Source: Rhizobium subbaraonis
GTDB lineage: Bacteria > Pseudomonadota > Alphaproteobacteria > Rhizobiales > Rhizobiaceae
Direction of reading: 5' to 3'
DNA: 64,000 nt
NCBI RefSeq assembly: GCF_900220975.1
Contig: NZ_OBQD01000006.1
Location: 186,001-250,000, forward strand
Shown here: positions 25,892 through 36,587 of the stretch, piece by piece
Numbering within the stretch: position 1 is the first letter of the stretch
Layout of the letters: every line of letters begins with the position of its first letter
The notes under the pieces: generated by a model
Seen by the model: the letters and a program-made list of their open reading frames with translations, nothing else
Databases searched by the model: none
What the model was told of the DNA's origin: nothing
Made by a program: the position numbers and the translations under genes

Positions 25892-27175
25892 ATGAAGTTT
25901 GTGCTTGCTTCTACGGTTTCCCGACTGGTGCGACGCGGAAATCTGACGATGACATTCAGCGACGGTCGTTCGATGACGGCTGGCGACGGCACCGGAAAAC
26001 CCGTTCACATCCGCCTCAACAGCAAACGCGCCGAGCGCGGTCTGGTCTTCGACCCCGCCTTCTATCTCGGCCATTACTACGGTACCGGCGATATCGATCT
26101 CGTCCAGGGCGACATGTACGACCTGCTGGAAACGGTGTTCACCGGCAATCCGGATTTCAAGTATTACGACAGCCGCTGGAACCGGCTTCTGGACCGGGCC
26201 CGCTATCTCATGCGCTGGCTGCGCGAGAGAAACGGCATCCGCCGATCCCGCAACAACGTCCAGCATCACTATGACCTGACCGGCGCCCTCTACGACCTGT
26301 TCCTGGATGAGGACAAGCAGTATTCCTGCGCCTATTTCGAAGATCCCGAACAAAGCCTCGACGATGCGCAACTTGCCAAGAAGCGGCATATTGCCGCCAA
26401 GCTGGCGATGGGGCGGCCGGGACTGTCCGTCCTCGACATCGGCAGCGGCTGGGGCGGCATGGCCCTGTATCTCGCCCGCAACCTCGGCGCACAGGTGACC
26501 GGCGTCACCCTGTCGAACGAGCAACATGCGGTCTCGAGCCAGCGCGCCAGGGACGCCGGGCTGGAGCAGGAAGTAAGCTTCCTGCTGGAGGACTACCGAA
26601 ACGCGCCCGGCAGTTATGACCGGATCGTCTCGGTCGGGATGTTCGAGCACGTCGGGCGGCCGAACTACCTGACCTTTTTCCGCAAGGCCGCCTCGCTCCT
26701 GAAACGCGACGGGGTGATGCTGCTGCACACGATCGGGCGGACGGATGCGCCGGCCACCAACAACCCGTTCATCGAGAAGTACATCTTTCCGGGCGGATAC
26801 ATCCCTGCTCTCTCGGAGGTGATGCGGGCGATCGAGAAGTCCGGTCTCGGCGTCACGGACATCGAGATCCTGCGGCTGCACTATGCGGAAACGCTGCGGC
26901 ACTGGCGCGAACGCTTCATGGCACGGCGCGACCAAGCCAAGGCGCTCTATGACGAGCGATTCTGCCGGATCTGGGAGTTCTATCTCGCCGCTTCGGAAAG
27001 CGCGTTCCGCTGGCAGAACCTCGTCGTGTTCCAGTTGCAGCTCGCCCACCAACAGGAAGCCGTACCTCTGACGCGGGACTATCTGGAGCGTGGCGAAGGC
27101 TGCCTGAAGGCGCGCGAGGGCGACGGCAAGGCCCGCGCGGGTGCGCGGAAGTTTCCACAGGAAGCCTCGATCTGA
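25892..27175 (+). CDS. cfa: Cyclopropane-fatty-acyl-phospholipid synthase
   Basis: A 427-residue SAM-dependent enzyme that adds a methylene bridge to unsaturated acyl chains in membrane lipids. NNVQHHYDLTGALYDLFLDE is followed by YSCAYFEDPEQSLDDAQ and VLDIGSGWGGMALYLARNLG (SAM motif I), then IEKYIFPGGYIPALSEV. I chose the ATG at 25892, with GGAG eight bases upstream, over upstream in-frame starts that would overlap the rplI terminator. It lies alone between rplI and dnaB. Confidence 0.94.
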   Translation: MKFVLASTVSRLVRRGNLTMTFSDGRSMTAGDGTGKPVHIRLNSKRAERGLVFDPAFYLGHYYGTGDIDLVQGDMYDLLETVFTGNPDFKYYDSRWNRLLDRARYLMRWLRERNGIRRSRNNVQHHYDLTGALYDLFLDEDKQYSCAYFEDPEQSLDDAQLAKKRHIAAKLAMGRPGLSVLDIGSGWGGMALYLARNLGAQVTGVTLSNEQHAVSSQRARDAGLEQEVSFLLEDYRNAPGSYDRIVSVGMFEHVGRPNYLTFFRKAASLLKRDGVMLLHTIGRTDAPATNNPFIEKYIFPGGYIPALSEVMRAIEKSGLGVTDIEILRLHYAETLRHWRERFMARRDQAKALYDERFCRIWEFYLAASESAFRWQNLVVFQLQLAHQQEAVPLTRDYLERGEGCLKAREGDGKARAGARKFPQEASI

Positions 27176-27593
27176 AGGACCCGGCCGGTGCCGCCGCGTG
27201 CCGGCCGCCTCAGGTCACGGGGTCGGAGTTGCTGCCGTCAGCACATCTGGAGGACGGCGCAGAAACGTGCGCCGCCAACGGCCGCCCCCCTGAAAGGCAC
27301 GCAGCCGACCGCGGCAGCAAGGCAAGCCCCATCCCCGCGCCGCACTCCTGCCGCGCGAATCTTCTGCACTCTTCGTCAAGCTCGCTGCCGCGGTTTGCCG
27401 CTGGACGGGGGGAATTTTTCGCTGCTGTGGCCTTTGCGCAATGGAGCGGCTGTGGAAAGGTCGAAGACTGTGTCCAAGACTGATTCGGTGTCGCGCTACC
27501 GTCGCCCCGCATGAAGACGACGCTTGACCCGTGCGCCACCCCGGTTGAAAGCAGGCACTTCACTGCAAATGGGATTCGGGAGATTCGGGCCAG
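27176..27593. other. Intergenic region cfa-dnaB
   Basis: About 418 bases, GC-rich, presumably the dnaB promoter and leader. A minus-strand open frame (27210-27563) is present but has no credible composition or start signal. TTGACC near 27524 could be a -35 element, with no clear -10. Nothing else is visible. Confidence 0.45.
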
Positions 27594-29096
27594 ATGAACG
27601 ACGCCGTACGTAAGCTTGCCAGTCCGGGCCGCGACGACCTAGGAGTGCACCATCGCGAGGCGCCGAACAACGTCGAGGCGGAGCAGGCGCTTCTGGGCGC
27701 CATCCTGGTCAACAACGACGCCTACTACCGCGTCTCGGACTTTCTCAAGCCGATCCATTTCAACGAGCCGCTGCACCGGAAGATCTTCGAGCTGGCCGGC
27801 GACACGATCCGCATGGGCAAGATCGCAACGACGATCACGCTGAAAACGCATCTGCCGGCCGACGGCCGCGTCGGCGACCTGACGATACCGCAGTACCTCG
27901 CGCGCCTTGCAGCCGAAGCGGTGACGATCATCAACGCGGAAGACTATGGCCGCGCCATCTACGATCTGGCGCTGCGCCGCTCGCTGATCACCATCGGCGA
28001 GGACATGGTCAACATCGCCTATGATGCCCCGCTCGACATGCCGCCGCAGAACCAGATCGAGGACGCCGAGCGGCGCCTGTTCGAACTGGCGGAAACCGGC
28101 CGCTACGACGGCGGCTTCCAGTCGTTCAACGATGCGGTTGCGCTCGCCATCGACATGGCCGGTCAGGCCTTCGAGCGCGACGGCTCGCTGTCGGGCATTT
28201 CCACCGGCATCCACTCGCTCGACGCCCGCATGGGGGGCCTGCAGCGCTCGGACTTGATCGTGCTCGCTGGCCGTCCCGGCATGGGCAAGACCTCGCTTGC
28301 CACCAACATCGCCTACAACATCGCAGCCGCCTATGAGCCGGAGGTGCAGGCTGACGGATCGTTCAAGGCAAAGAACGGCGGCGTCGTCGGCTTCTACTCG
28401 CTCGAAATGTCCTCCGAACAGCTTGCGACCCGTATCATCTCCGAGCAGACGGAAGTTTCGTCTTCGAAGATCCGCCGCGGCGATATCTCCGAGGCCGATT
28501 TCGAAAAGCTCGTCGCCTGCAGCCAGATGATGCAGAAGGTGCCGCTCTACATCGACCAGACCGGTGGCATCTCGATCGCCCAGCTTTCCGCCCGCGCGCG
28601 CCGCCTGAAGCGCCAGCGCGGCCTCGACTGCCTCGTGGTGGACTATATCCAGCTGATGACCGGCTCGGGCAAATCCAGCGACAACCGCGTGCAGGAAATC
28701 ACCCAGATCACCACCGGCCTGAAGGCGCTGGGCAAGGAACTGAACGTTCCGATCATCGCGCTTTCACAGCTTTCGCGTGGTGTCGAAAGCCGCGAGGACA
28801 AGCGGCCGCAGCTCTCCGACCTTCGCGAATCGGGCTCGATCGAGCAGGACGCCGACGTCGTGCTGTTCGTGTTCCGCGAGGAGTACTACGTGAAGAACCT
28901 CGAGCCGCGCGATGAGTTCGACCCGAAGTACGAAGAGTGGAAGATGAAGATGGAGCAGGTGAAGGGCACGGCCGACGTGATCATCGCCAAGCAGCGTCAC
29001 GGACCGACCGGCACGGTGAAGCTCGCCTTCCAGTCCGAATTCACCCGCTTCGCCGATCTCGCGGACCCCTCGTTCTCGCAGTACGAGGAACACTGA
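27594..29096 (+). CDS. dnaB: Replicative DNA helicase DnaB
   Basis: A 500-residue hexameric 5'-3' helicase of the replication fork. The N-terminal domain has APNNVEAEQALLGAILVNND at about residues 23-42. The RecA-like domain has Walker A AGRPGMGKTSLATN (about 223-236) and the LVVDYIQLM Walker B region. ESGSIEQDADVVLFVFREEYY and KQRHGPTGTVKLAF are the conserved C-terminal motifs. There is no intein. Length and motifs are complete. Confidence 0.97.
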   Translation: MNDAVRKLASPGRDDLGVHHREAPNNVEAEQALLGAILVNNDAYYRVSDFLKPIHFNEPLHRKIFELAGDTIRMGKIATTITLKTHLPADGRVGDLTIPQYLARLAAEAVTIINAEDYGRAIYDLALRRSLITIGEDMVNIAYDAPLDMPPQNQIEDAERRLFELAETGRYDGGFQSFNDAVALAIDMAGQAFERDGSLSGISTGIHSLDARMGGLQRSDLIVLAGRPGMGKTSLATNIAYNIAAAYEPEVQADGSFKAKNGGVVGFYSLEMSSEQLATRIISEQTEVSSSKIRRGDISEADFEKLVACSQMMQKVPLYIDQTGGISIAQLSARARRLKRQRGLDCLVVDYIQLMTGSGKSSDNRVQEITQITTGLKALGKELNVPIIALSQLSRGVESREDKRPQLSDLRESGSIEQDADVVLFVFREEYYVKNLEPRDEFDPKYEEWKMKMEQVKGTADVIIAKQRHGPTGTVKLAFQSEFTRFADLADPSFSQYEEH

Positions 29097-29168
29097 ACAA
29101 CCGCGTCCCGCTCGCAAGCAGCTGAAGGGCCCCGGCAGCAGGGACGCGGCGCCGCATCGCCTGCCCGC

Positions 29169-29774
29169 TCAGCGGACAACGGCCTCAATGCCGCACTTTC
29201 GTCCCATCAGCTCCAGCGCCGCGCGAACGCGCGCGGCCTGCTGGTCATCGATCATCGATATATCCAGGCGGTCCTCGCAGGCACTGGCCGCACCTCTGGA
29301 GGCGCCGTCGAGGGAAATGCGCGTGGTGCAGCTCAATCCACGGCCCTCCAGCACCATCTGTCGCGCGCCGGGGTCGGCGGGCGCCAGCGGATTGTGTTCC
29401 GCAATCAGGTCGTCCACCGACGCGTAAGCGACGGCGTGTTCGACCTTGCGCAGGTCCACGCGCGTCAGGGACAGCACCGCCCAGCCGCCTGGCGATTGCA
29501 GCGCGGACGTTGTCCGTACGAGGCAGGCGTTGCCGCTGACTTCCAGGCGGGTGACCAGGCGCGGAGCCTGCGCACTGTCGGGCGAGGAACGATAGACGTC
29601 CGTCTCCCCGTCCGTGACCGGCTCCTCCCCTTCCAGATCGAGGCCAAGCAGCGTCGCATAGGCGTGGCGGACGTCGATTGAGGCGGGATCGACGGGCTCG
29701 TGCGCCTCTGGTGCCTGAAGCGGCGCAGCAAAGATCGTGATGGCAATCACCCCTGTGGCGAGAAATCTGTTCAT
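29169..29774 (-). CDS. Secreted protein of unknown function
   Basis: A 201-residue protein with an N-terminal signal peptide (about residues 1-24, FLATGVIAITIFAAPLQAPEA). Four later cysteines (in NACLVRT, LSCTTRIS, SACEDRL and RKCGIEA) could form two periplasmic disulfides. I do not recognise a domain. The gene ends about 70 bases from dnaB and faces alr across about 210 bases. It looks like a conserved rhizobial periplasmic protein. Confidence 0.7.
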   Translation of the reverse strand: MNRFLATGVIAITIFAAPLQAPEAHEPVDPASIDVRHAYATLLGLDLEGEEPVTDGETDVYRSSPDSAQAPRLVTRLEVSGNACLVRTTSALQSPGGWAVLSLTRVDLRKVEHAVAYASVDDLIAEHNPLAPADPGARQMVLEGRGLSCTTRISLDGASRGAASACEDRLDISMIDDQQAARVRAALELMGRKCGIEAVVR

Positions 29775-29985
29775 CGGATAGGCTCTGGTTCAATACGGCG
29801 TCGGTTCTCGCCGCGACGAGAATCCCGTTGCCAAAGAACCCACATCCACAACCCGTGTGCAACCGGGAACGAAGGTGGCGCGCAACGCATCCCCCGTTTG
29901 TCGTTCCGCGCCGCCGCCGCGATGAATACCCGCCTCCGCCCTCAAGCCTGTTGCTGCTGAATGCCGGACCTTGTATTCCAGAGAC

Positions 29986-31161
29986 ATGACGAAAAGTGCC
30001 GACGCCTCCACCATCTCGTCCTTTCCTGCCGGCCAGATCGGCGAAGAAGCCGCCAGACTGACCGTCGATCTCCAGGCGCTCGCCGACAACTGGCGTCTGA
30101 TGGCAAAGAAATCCGGCAAGGCAAGAACGGCGGCGGTGCTCAAGGCGGATGCCTACGGGATCGGCCTGGAAGCTGCGGCGCGAACGCTTTACCGCGCCGG
30201 AGCGCGCGATTTCTTCGTGGCGACGCCGGCGGAAGGCCGGGCGTTGCGCCCGACTGCTCCGGACGGCCGCATCTTCGTTCTCTCGGGCATGTGGGCCGGA
30301 TCGGAGGATCTGTTCTTCGAACACGATCTCGTTCCCGTCATCGCTTCCAGCGAGCAGCTCGCAGTGTTCATGGCGGCGATCGCAGAGCGCGGGGACTATC
30401 CGTGCGCCCTTCAGGTCGACACCGGCATGAACAGGCTGGGGCTGTCGCCCGGCGAAGCGCTGGCGTTGGCGAACGATCCCGTGCGACCGGCGAGCTTTTC
30501 CCCGGTGCTGATTCTCAGCCATCTCGCCTGCGGCGACGACCCGCTGCACCCGATGAACCGGATGCAGCTCGACCGCTTCCGCGCCGCCGCGCGTGCCTTC
30601 GACGGCGTGGAGGCGAGCCTTGCCAATTCCGCCGGCGTCTTCCTCGGCGAGGATTTCCACTTCGACCTGACCCGGCCCGGCATTTCCGTGTATGGCGGTG
30701 CAGCCGTCAACGGCGAGCCGAATCCCATGAAGCCGGTCGTTACCGCCGAGGCCCGCATTCTGCTGGTGCGCGAGGCCAGGATCGGCGAAGCGGTCAGTTA
30801 TGGTGCCACCGCGGTGCTTTCGCGCGACAGCCGCATCGCAGTTGCGGCCATAGGCTATGCGGACGGGTACCTGCGAAGCCTGTCGGGCGCCGGGGTGCCG
30901 CTGCGCCAGACGGTGAGTTCCGGGGCGAAGGGCTATCTTCACGGTCGCCATGTGCCCCTGATTGGCCGGGTTACCATGGACCTCACCCATTTCGACGTGA
31001 CCGACCTCCCGGCAGGCTCGGTCCGGCCCGGCGACTTCATCGAGCTGTTCGGCCCGCACATGCCGATCGAGACCGTGGCCAAGGCGGGCGGCACGATCGA
31101 CTACGTGCTGCTGACCAGCCTTGGCACCCGCTACCGCCGCGACTATATCGAGGCACGGTAG
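29986..31161 (+). CDS. alr: Alanine racemase
   Basis: A 391-residue PLP enzyme making D-alanine for peptidoglycan. RLTVDLQALADNW leads into AVLKADAYGIGLE, which carries the PLP lysine (about residue 50). NRLGLSPGEA, then AAIGYADGYLRSLSG and GRVTMDLTHFDVTD are conserved regions of the barrel and C-terminal domain. I start at the ATG of MTKSADAS (29986). A TTG five codons upstream is possible. It sits upstream of the ParDE pair on the same strand. Confidence 0.95.
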   Translation: MTKSADASTISSFPAGQIGEEAARLTVDLQALADNWRLMAKKSGKARTAAVLKADAYGIGLEAAARTLYRAGARDFFVATPAEGRALRPTAPDGRIFVLSGMWAGSEDLFFEHDLVPVIASSEQLAVFMAAIAERGDYPCALQVDTGMNRLGLSPGEALALANDPVRPASFSPVLILSHLACGDDPLHPMNRMQLDRFRAAARAFDGVEASLANSAGVFLGEDFHFDLTRPGISVYGGAAVNGEPNPMKPVVTAEARILLVREARIGEAVSYGATAVLSRDSRIAVAAIGYADGYLRSLSGAGVPLRQTVSSGAKGYLHGRHVPLIGRVTMDLTHFDVTDLPAGSVRPGDFIELFGPHMPIETVAKAGGTIDYVLLTSLGTRYRRDYIEAR

Positions 31162-31210
31162 GAACTGTTCTCCCCCTGTGTTAAGCTCAGCGAGAGCAGC
31201 GGAGGTCGGC

Positions 31211-31477
31211 ATGTCGAACGCAAAGAAATCCATCGTCGTCGGCGAACATTTCGAAGCCTTTATCGACGAGCAGGTCAGCTCGGGCCGCTACAACAACGCC
31301 AGCGAGGTCGTGCGCGCGGGGCTGCGCCTGCTGGAGCGGGACGAACTGCAGCTCACCGAATTGCGGCGGCTGATCGAGGAGGGAGACGCCGACATCCGCT
31401 CCGGCCGCTTCCACGAATATGACACTGCCGAGAGCCTGCTGGACGATATTGTCCGTCGGTCGGAGTCCGGCCATTAA
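31211..31477 (+). CDS. parD: Type II antitoxin, ParD family
   Basis: An 88-residue ribbon-helix-helix protein. KSIVVGEHFEAFIDEQV is the DNA-binding strand and first helix, and SGRYNNASEVVRAGLRLLE completes the ParD fold (about residues 7-44). The acidic C-terminus DADIRSGRFHEYDTAESLL should wrap the toxin. The start ATG follows GGAGG at good spacing. It is immediately upstream of, and overlaps, the toxin gene. Antitoxins of this family repress their own promoter. Confidence 0.9.
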   Translation: MSNAKKSIVVGEHFEAFIDEQVSSGRYNNASEVVRAGLRLLERDELQLTELRRLIEEGDADIRSGRFHEYDTAESLLDDIVRRSESGH

Positions 31478-31783
31478 GCGCCGCCGGGTCGCTTATACAA
31501 CGACGGCGCGCGCCGATCTCCGTGCCATTCATCGCCACATTGCCCATCAGGACCCGCCCGCCGCCGACCGCTTCATTCTCGATGTCCACGCGAAAATGCT
31601 TCACCTCGCCGATCTCGGCCTGACCGGTATCGATCGCCACGAAGTCAGCCCGGGTTTGCGATCCTTTGCTTATCGCGACCGGGCGGTGTATTTCCGGCTG
31701 ACCGATTCTCATCTCCATATCATCCGCATCCTTCACGGCCGGCAGAGCCTGTCGCCGGACGACTTCACCGAAAGCGAGACCTG

Positions 31784-31784
<1 letters not shown>
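31449..31784 (+). CDS. parE: Type II toxin, RelE/ParE family
   Basis: A ParE-fold toxin. VAYTTTARADLRAIHRHIA and DRFILDVHAKMLHLADL, then GLRSFAYRDRAVYFRL and the closing HIIRILHGRQ are typical. ParE toxins act on gyrase; RelE relatives cut mRNA at the ribosome. The start is uncertain. TTG at 31449 gives 111 residues. ATT at 31473 gives a family-standard 103 residues, overlaps the antitoxin stop and has GGAG seven bases upstream. The stop overlaps the radA start (TGATG). Confidence 0.85.
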
Positions 31785-33187
<1,403 letters not shown>

Positions 33188-33344
33188 TGCGCAAGCGGCA
33201 AGCCGGCCGCGAAATAGGCAAAGCTTTGTGGAAACAGTTCGTTGCCGATGAACCGAATTGAGACGCCGCTGACGCGATCGGCTAAGGTGCCGGTGCAATT
33301 CGCGTCCGGGTCGATAGACATTTCTGGTCTGGAGTAAGACAAAC

Positions 33345-33971
33345 ATGCCCATCACACTTCTCGACGGCATCGTCATCGGCGTTGCGCTGTTTTCGGCAGT
33401 GCTTGCGATGGTGCGCGGCTTCTCGCGCGAGGTCCTGTCAGTCGCAAGCTGGGTGGGAGCCGCCGCTGCCGCCTACTTCCTCTATCCCGTGCTCGTTCCC
33501 TATGCGAAGGAGTATACGGCAAGCGATACCGTCGCGATCATCGGCTCGGCCGGCGTCGTCTTCCTCGTCGCGCTTATCGTGATCTCCTTCATCACCATGC
33601 GGATCGCCGACTTCATCATCGACAGCCGCATCGGCGCGCTCGACCGCACGCTGGGCTTCCTGTTCGGGGCGGCGCGCGGCATCCTGCTCGTGGTCGTCGC
33701 CATGCTGTTCTTCAACTGGCTGGTGACACCCCAGCAGCGCCCAAGCTGGATCGAGAGCGCAAAGTCCAAGCCGCTGCTCGACAATCTCGGAAGCAAGCTG
33801 GTGGCACTGCTGCCGGAAAACGCCGACAACGAGATCCGCGACCGCCTGCTCGGCCGCCGCGCACCCGCCGAGGGCACCGAAACGCCGACCGACGGCACGG
33901 ACGGGACGACAGGGCGGGCTCCCGCCACCGGCGAGGAGCCGGCAGAGGACGCCCCCGCAACGAACGGATGA
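33345..33971 (+). CDS. cvpA: CvpA family membrane protein
   Basis: A 208-residue inner-membrane protein with four N-terminal transmembrane helices (about residues 5-120). It starts MPITLLDGIVIGVALFSAVL, as CvpA proteins do, and has a Pro/Thr/Gly/Glu-rich cytosolic tail (about 165-208). CvpA is linked to colicin V production and envelope stress in E. coli and is often next to purF, as it is here. A GGAG ribosome site precedes the ATG. Confidence 0.92.
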   Translation: MPITLLDGIVIGVALFSAVLAMVRGFSREVLSVASWVGAAAAAYFLYPVLVPYAKEYTASDTVAIIGSAGVVFLVALIVISFITMRIADFIIDSRIGALDRTLGFLFGAARGILLVVVAMLFFNWLVTPQQRPSWIESAKSKPLLDNLGSKLVALLPENADNEIRDRLLGRRAPAEGTETPTDGTDGTTGRAPATGEEPAEDAPATNG

Positions 33972-33979
33972 CGATGCAA

Positions 33980-34009
33980 GGCTGCTCCGCATTTTTCGCG
34001 AGAGCAGCC
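33980..34009 (+). other. Inverted repeat after cvpA
   Basis: GGCTGCTC (33980-33987) pairs with GAGCAGCC (34002-34009). An inner CGC/GCG pairing lengthens it to about 11 base pairs with one bulge. It lies eight bases after the cvpA stop. There is no T tract, so it is at best a weak or factor-dependent terminator. Confidence 0.5.
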
Positions 34010-34039
34010 GCAGCGAAAATCTGGTAGGGTAAAAGCAGC

Positions 34040-34069
34040 TACCACTGAAGCCTCCGGACTTCGGTGGTA
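34040..34069 (+). other. Long hairpin in the purF leader
   Basis: TACCACTGAAG (34040-34050) pairs with CTTCGGTGGTA (34059-34069) across CCTCCGGA, giving 11 base pairs with one G-U. It lies about 150 bases before the purF start and no T run follows. It could be a leader structure or a protein-binding palindrome. No known purine riboswitch consensus is visible. Confidence 0.5.
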
Positions 34070-34221
34070 AAGTCGTTAAGGAATACACATATAGGCATCG
34101 CGGTCAGGCGAAGTGAATTCGGGCCGCGCCACACGCATTTCCGGTGAAGAAGCCGACACGGCGCCGGATGAAGCGAACTTAAGTGCAACCCAGTACCGTC
34201 CCGATCAAAGGCTTGCAGCAC

Positions 34222-35718
34222 ATGACCGAACTATCCGTTTCCGCCCACCGTTCCGACAGCGATCTGGACGGCGATACGCTTCATGAAGAATGCGGCGTCT
34301 TCGGCATTCTGGGCCATCCGGACGCAGCCACGCTGACCGCACTTGGCCTGCACGCCCTGCAGCATCGCGGCCAGGAGGCGGCCGGCATCGTCACCTTCGA
34401 CGGCAAGCAGTTCCACAACGAAAAGCGCATGGGCCTCGTCGGCGACCACTATACCGACCCGGCGACGCTGGCCAAGCTGCCCGGCTTCATCGCGATCGGC
34501 CATACCCGCTATTCCACCACTGGCGAGGTCGCCCTTCGCAACGTCCAGCCGTTGTTCGCCGAGCTTGAAGTCGGCGGCATCGCCATCGCCCACAACGGCA
34601 ACTTCACCAACGGCCTGACGCTCCGTCGCCAGTTGATCGCCGGCGGCGCCATCTGTCAGTCGACCTCCGATACCGAAGTCGTGCTGCACCTGATCGCCCG
34701 GTCGCGCTATACCTCCACCGCCGACCGCTTCATCGATGCGATCCGCCAGATGGAGGGCGGCTATTCGATGCTGGCGATGACGCGCACGAAGCTGATCGCC
34801 GCACGCGATCCGATCGGCATCCGCCCGCTGGTCATGGGCGAACTCGACGGCAAGCCGATCTTCGCTTCCGAAACCTGCGCACTCGACATCATCGGCGCGA
34901 AGTTTATCCGCGACGTAGAGAACGGCGAGGTCATCATCTGCGAGGTCCAGCCGGACGGCTCGATCTCGATCGACGCCCGCAAGGCCGGCACCGGCCAGCC
35001 CGAACGGCTCTGCCTTTTCGAATACGTCTATTTCGCGCGGCCGGATTCGATGGTCGGCGGCCGCAGCGTCTACGTCGCACGCAAGAACATGGGCATCAAC
35101 CTGGCAAAGGAATCCCCGGTCGAGGCCGACGTCGTCGTTCCGGTGCCCGACGGCGGCACGCCGGCAGCCTTGGGCTATGCGCAGGAAAGCGGCATTCCGT
35201 TCGAATACGGCATCATCCGCAACCATTATGTTGGCCGCACGTTCATCGAGCCGACGCAGCAGATCCGCGCCTTCGGCGTGAAGCTGAAGCATTCGGCAAA
35301 CCGGGCGATGATCGAGGGCAAGCGCGTCGTGCTCGTCGACGATTCCATCGTGCGCGGCACGACTTCGCTGAAGATCGTCCAGATGATCCGCGACGCCGGC
35401 GCAACCGAGGTGCACCTGCGCGTGGCAAGCCCGCGCATCTACTATCCGGATTTCTACGGCATCGACACGCCGGACCGCGAAAAGCTGATCGCCAACCAGT
35501 ACGACAGCCTCGAAGCCATGTGCAAATATATCGGCGCGGATTCGCTGGAGTTCCTTTCGATCAACGGCCTCTATCGCGCCGTCGGCGGCGAGGACCGTAA
35601 CGACACCCGGCCGCAGTTCACCGACCACTACTTCACCGGCGACTACCCGACGAGACTCCTGGACAAGGATGGCGAGACGATGGGTCGCAAGGTTTCCGTG
35701 CTTGCCAGCAACGGCTAA
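34222..35718 (+). CDS. purF: Amidophosphoribosyltransferase
   Basis: A 498-residue enzyme catalysing the committed step of purine synthesis, PRPP plus glutamine to phosphoribosylamine. The nucleophile cysteine is in HEECGVFGILGHPD (about residue 22), implying a short propeptide. HTRYSTTGEVALRNVQP and GNFTNG are glutaminase motifs. VVLVDDSIVRGTTSLK is the PRPP-binding loop. I start at MTELSVSAH (34222) rather than a GTG 13 codons upstream. cvpA-purF synteny supports the call. Confidence 0.97.
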   Translation: MTELSVSAHRSDSDLDGDTLHEECGVFGILGHPDAATLTALGLHALQHRGQEAAGIVTFDGKQFHNEKRMGLVGDHYTDPATLAKLPGFIAIGHTRYSTTGEVALRNVQPLFAELEVGGIAIAHNGNFTNGLTLRRQLIAGGAICQSTSDTEVVLHLIARSRYTSTADRFIDAIRQMEGGYSMLAMTRTKLIAARDPIGIRPLVMGELDGKPIFASETCALDIIGAKFIRDVENGEVIICEVQPDGSISIDARKAGTGQPERLCLFEYVYFARPDSMVGGRSVYVARKNMGINLAKESPVEADVVVPVPDGGTPAALGYAQESGIPFEYGIIRNHYVGRTFIEPTQQIRAFGVKLKHSANRAMIEGKRVVLVDDSIVRGTTSLKIVQMIRDAGATEVHLRVASPRIYYPDFYGIDTPDREKLIANQYDSLEAMCKYIGADSLEFLSINGLYRAVGGEDRNDTRPQFTDHYFTGDYPTRLLDKDGETMGRKVSVLASNG

Positions 35719-35757
35719 GGCACGCTTGCGGTTTCCATTTCGGAACGAACGCTTTAG

Positions 35758-35785
35758 AAGGCTGCGGTAACGCGGCCTTTTTCTT
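35758..35785 (+). terminator. Intrinsic terminator after purF
   Basis: AAGGCTGCG (35758-35766), a GTAA tetraloop, and CGCGGCCTT (35771-35779), followed by TTTTCTTT. It is 39 bases beyond the purF stop and upstream of the SDR gene. Confidence 0.88.
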
Positions 35786-35817
35786 TATCTTCTGGCCGGC
35801 ACGGATATGGGACGGAC

Positions 35818-36561
35818 ATGATGGATATCGATCTGAAGGGCAGGATCGCGCTGGTCACCGGCGCCTCGCGCGGCATTGGCTATTTCACGGCACTCGAACT
35901 CGGCAGGCGCGGCGCGCATGTGATCGCCTGCGCGCGCACGGTCGGCGGACTGGAAGAACTGGACGACGCCATCAAGGCCGTCGGCGGCAGCGCTACGCTG
36001 GTGCCCTTCGATCTGGCCGACATGGCCGCGATCGACAAGCTCGGCGGCTCGATCTTCGAGCGCTGGGGCAAGCTCGACATCCTCGTGGCCAATGCCGGCG
36101 TGCTCGGTACCATCTCGCCGATCGGCCATGTCGAGGCGAAGGTGTTCGAGAAGGTGATGAACATCAACGTCACCGCCACCTGGCGGCTGATCCGCTCGGT
36201 GGAACCGCTGCTTCTGAAATCCGACGCCGGCCGCGCGCTGATCTTGTCATCGTCCGCCGCACACAAGTGCAAGCCGTTCTGGGGCCCCTACTCCGCCTCC
36301 AAGGCGGCCGTCGAGGCGCTGGCGCGCACCTGGGCGGGCGAGACGCAGCGCACGCCGCTGCGCATTCTCTCGGTCGATCCGGGCGGAACGCGGACGGCGA
36401 TGCGGGCGCAGGCGATACCGGGCGAGGATCCCTCGACCGTGCCCCATCCTTCCGAGGTGGCCCAGGCGCTCATGCCGCTGGTCAGCCCCGAGATGACCGA
36501 GACCGGAAAGCTGTTCATCGTCCGCGAGAAGAAGATCGTCGACTACCACATGCCGAGCTGA
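35818..36561 (+). CDS. Short-chain dehydrogenase/reductase
   Basis: A 247-residue SDR with the nucleotide-binding TGASRGIGYFTALELG at about residues 14-29, VANAGVLG, and the catalytic set in SSSAAHKCKPFWGPYSASK (Ser, Tyr, Lys). An FabG-like role is unlikely because the housekeeping fabG is elsewhere. In rhizobia this gene commonly follows purF. The substrate is unknown. ATG at 35818 is followed directly by another ATG, so either could start. Confidence 0.92.
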   Translation: MMDIDLKGRIALVTGASRGIGYFTALELGRRGAHVIACARTVGGLEELDDAIKAVGGSATLVPFDLADMAAIDKLGGSIFERWGKLDILVANAGVLGTISPIGHVEAKVFEKVMNINVTATWRLIRSVEPLLLKSDAGRALILSSSAAHKCKPFWGPYSASKAAVEALARTWAGETQRTPLRILSVDPGGTRTAMRAQAIPGEDPSTVPHPSEVAQALMPLVSPEMTETGKLFIVREKKIVDYHMPS

Positions 36562-36587
36562 GAACCGCGGCAGAATTCGGACAATCG

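Noticed and set aside
27210-27563. 117-codon minus-strand frame in the cfa-dnaB gap
   Set aside because: No ribosome site, unusual composition and no recognisable feature; more likely leader DNA of dnaB.
29245-31233. 662-codon minus-strand frame covering alr and the next gene
   Set aside because: Runs across the clear alr gene and an unrelated secreted gene; its product is low-complexity Arg/Gly/Ala with no domain.
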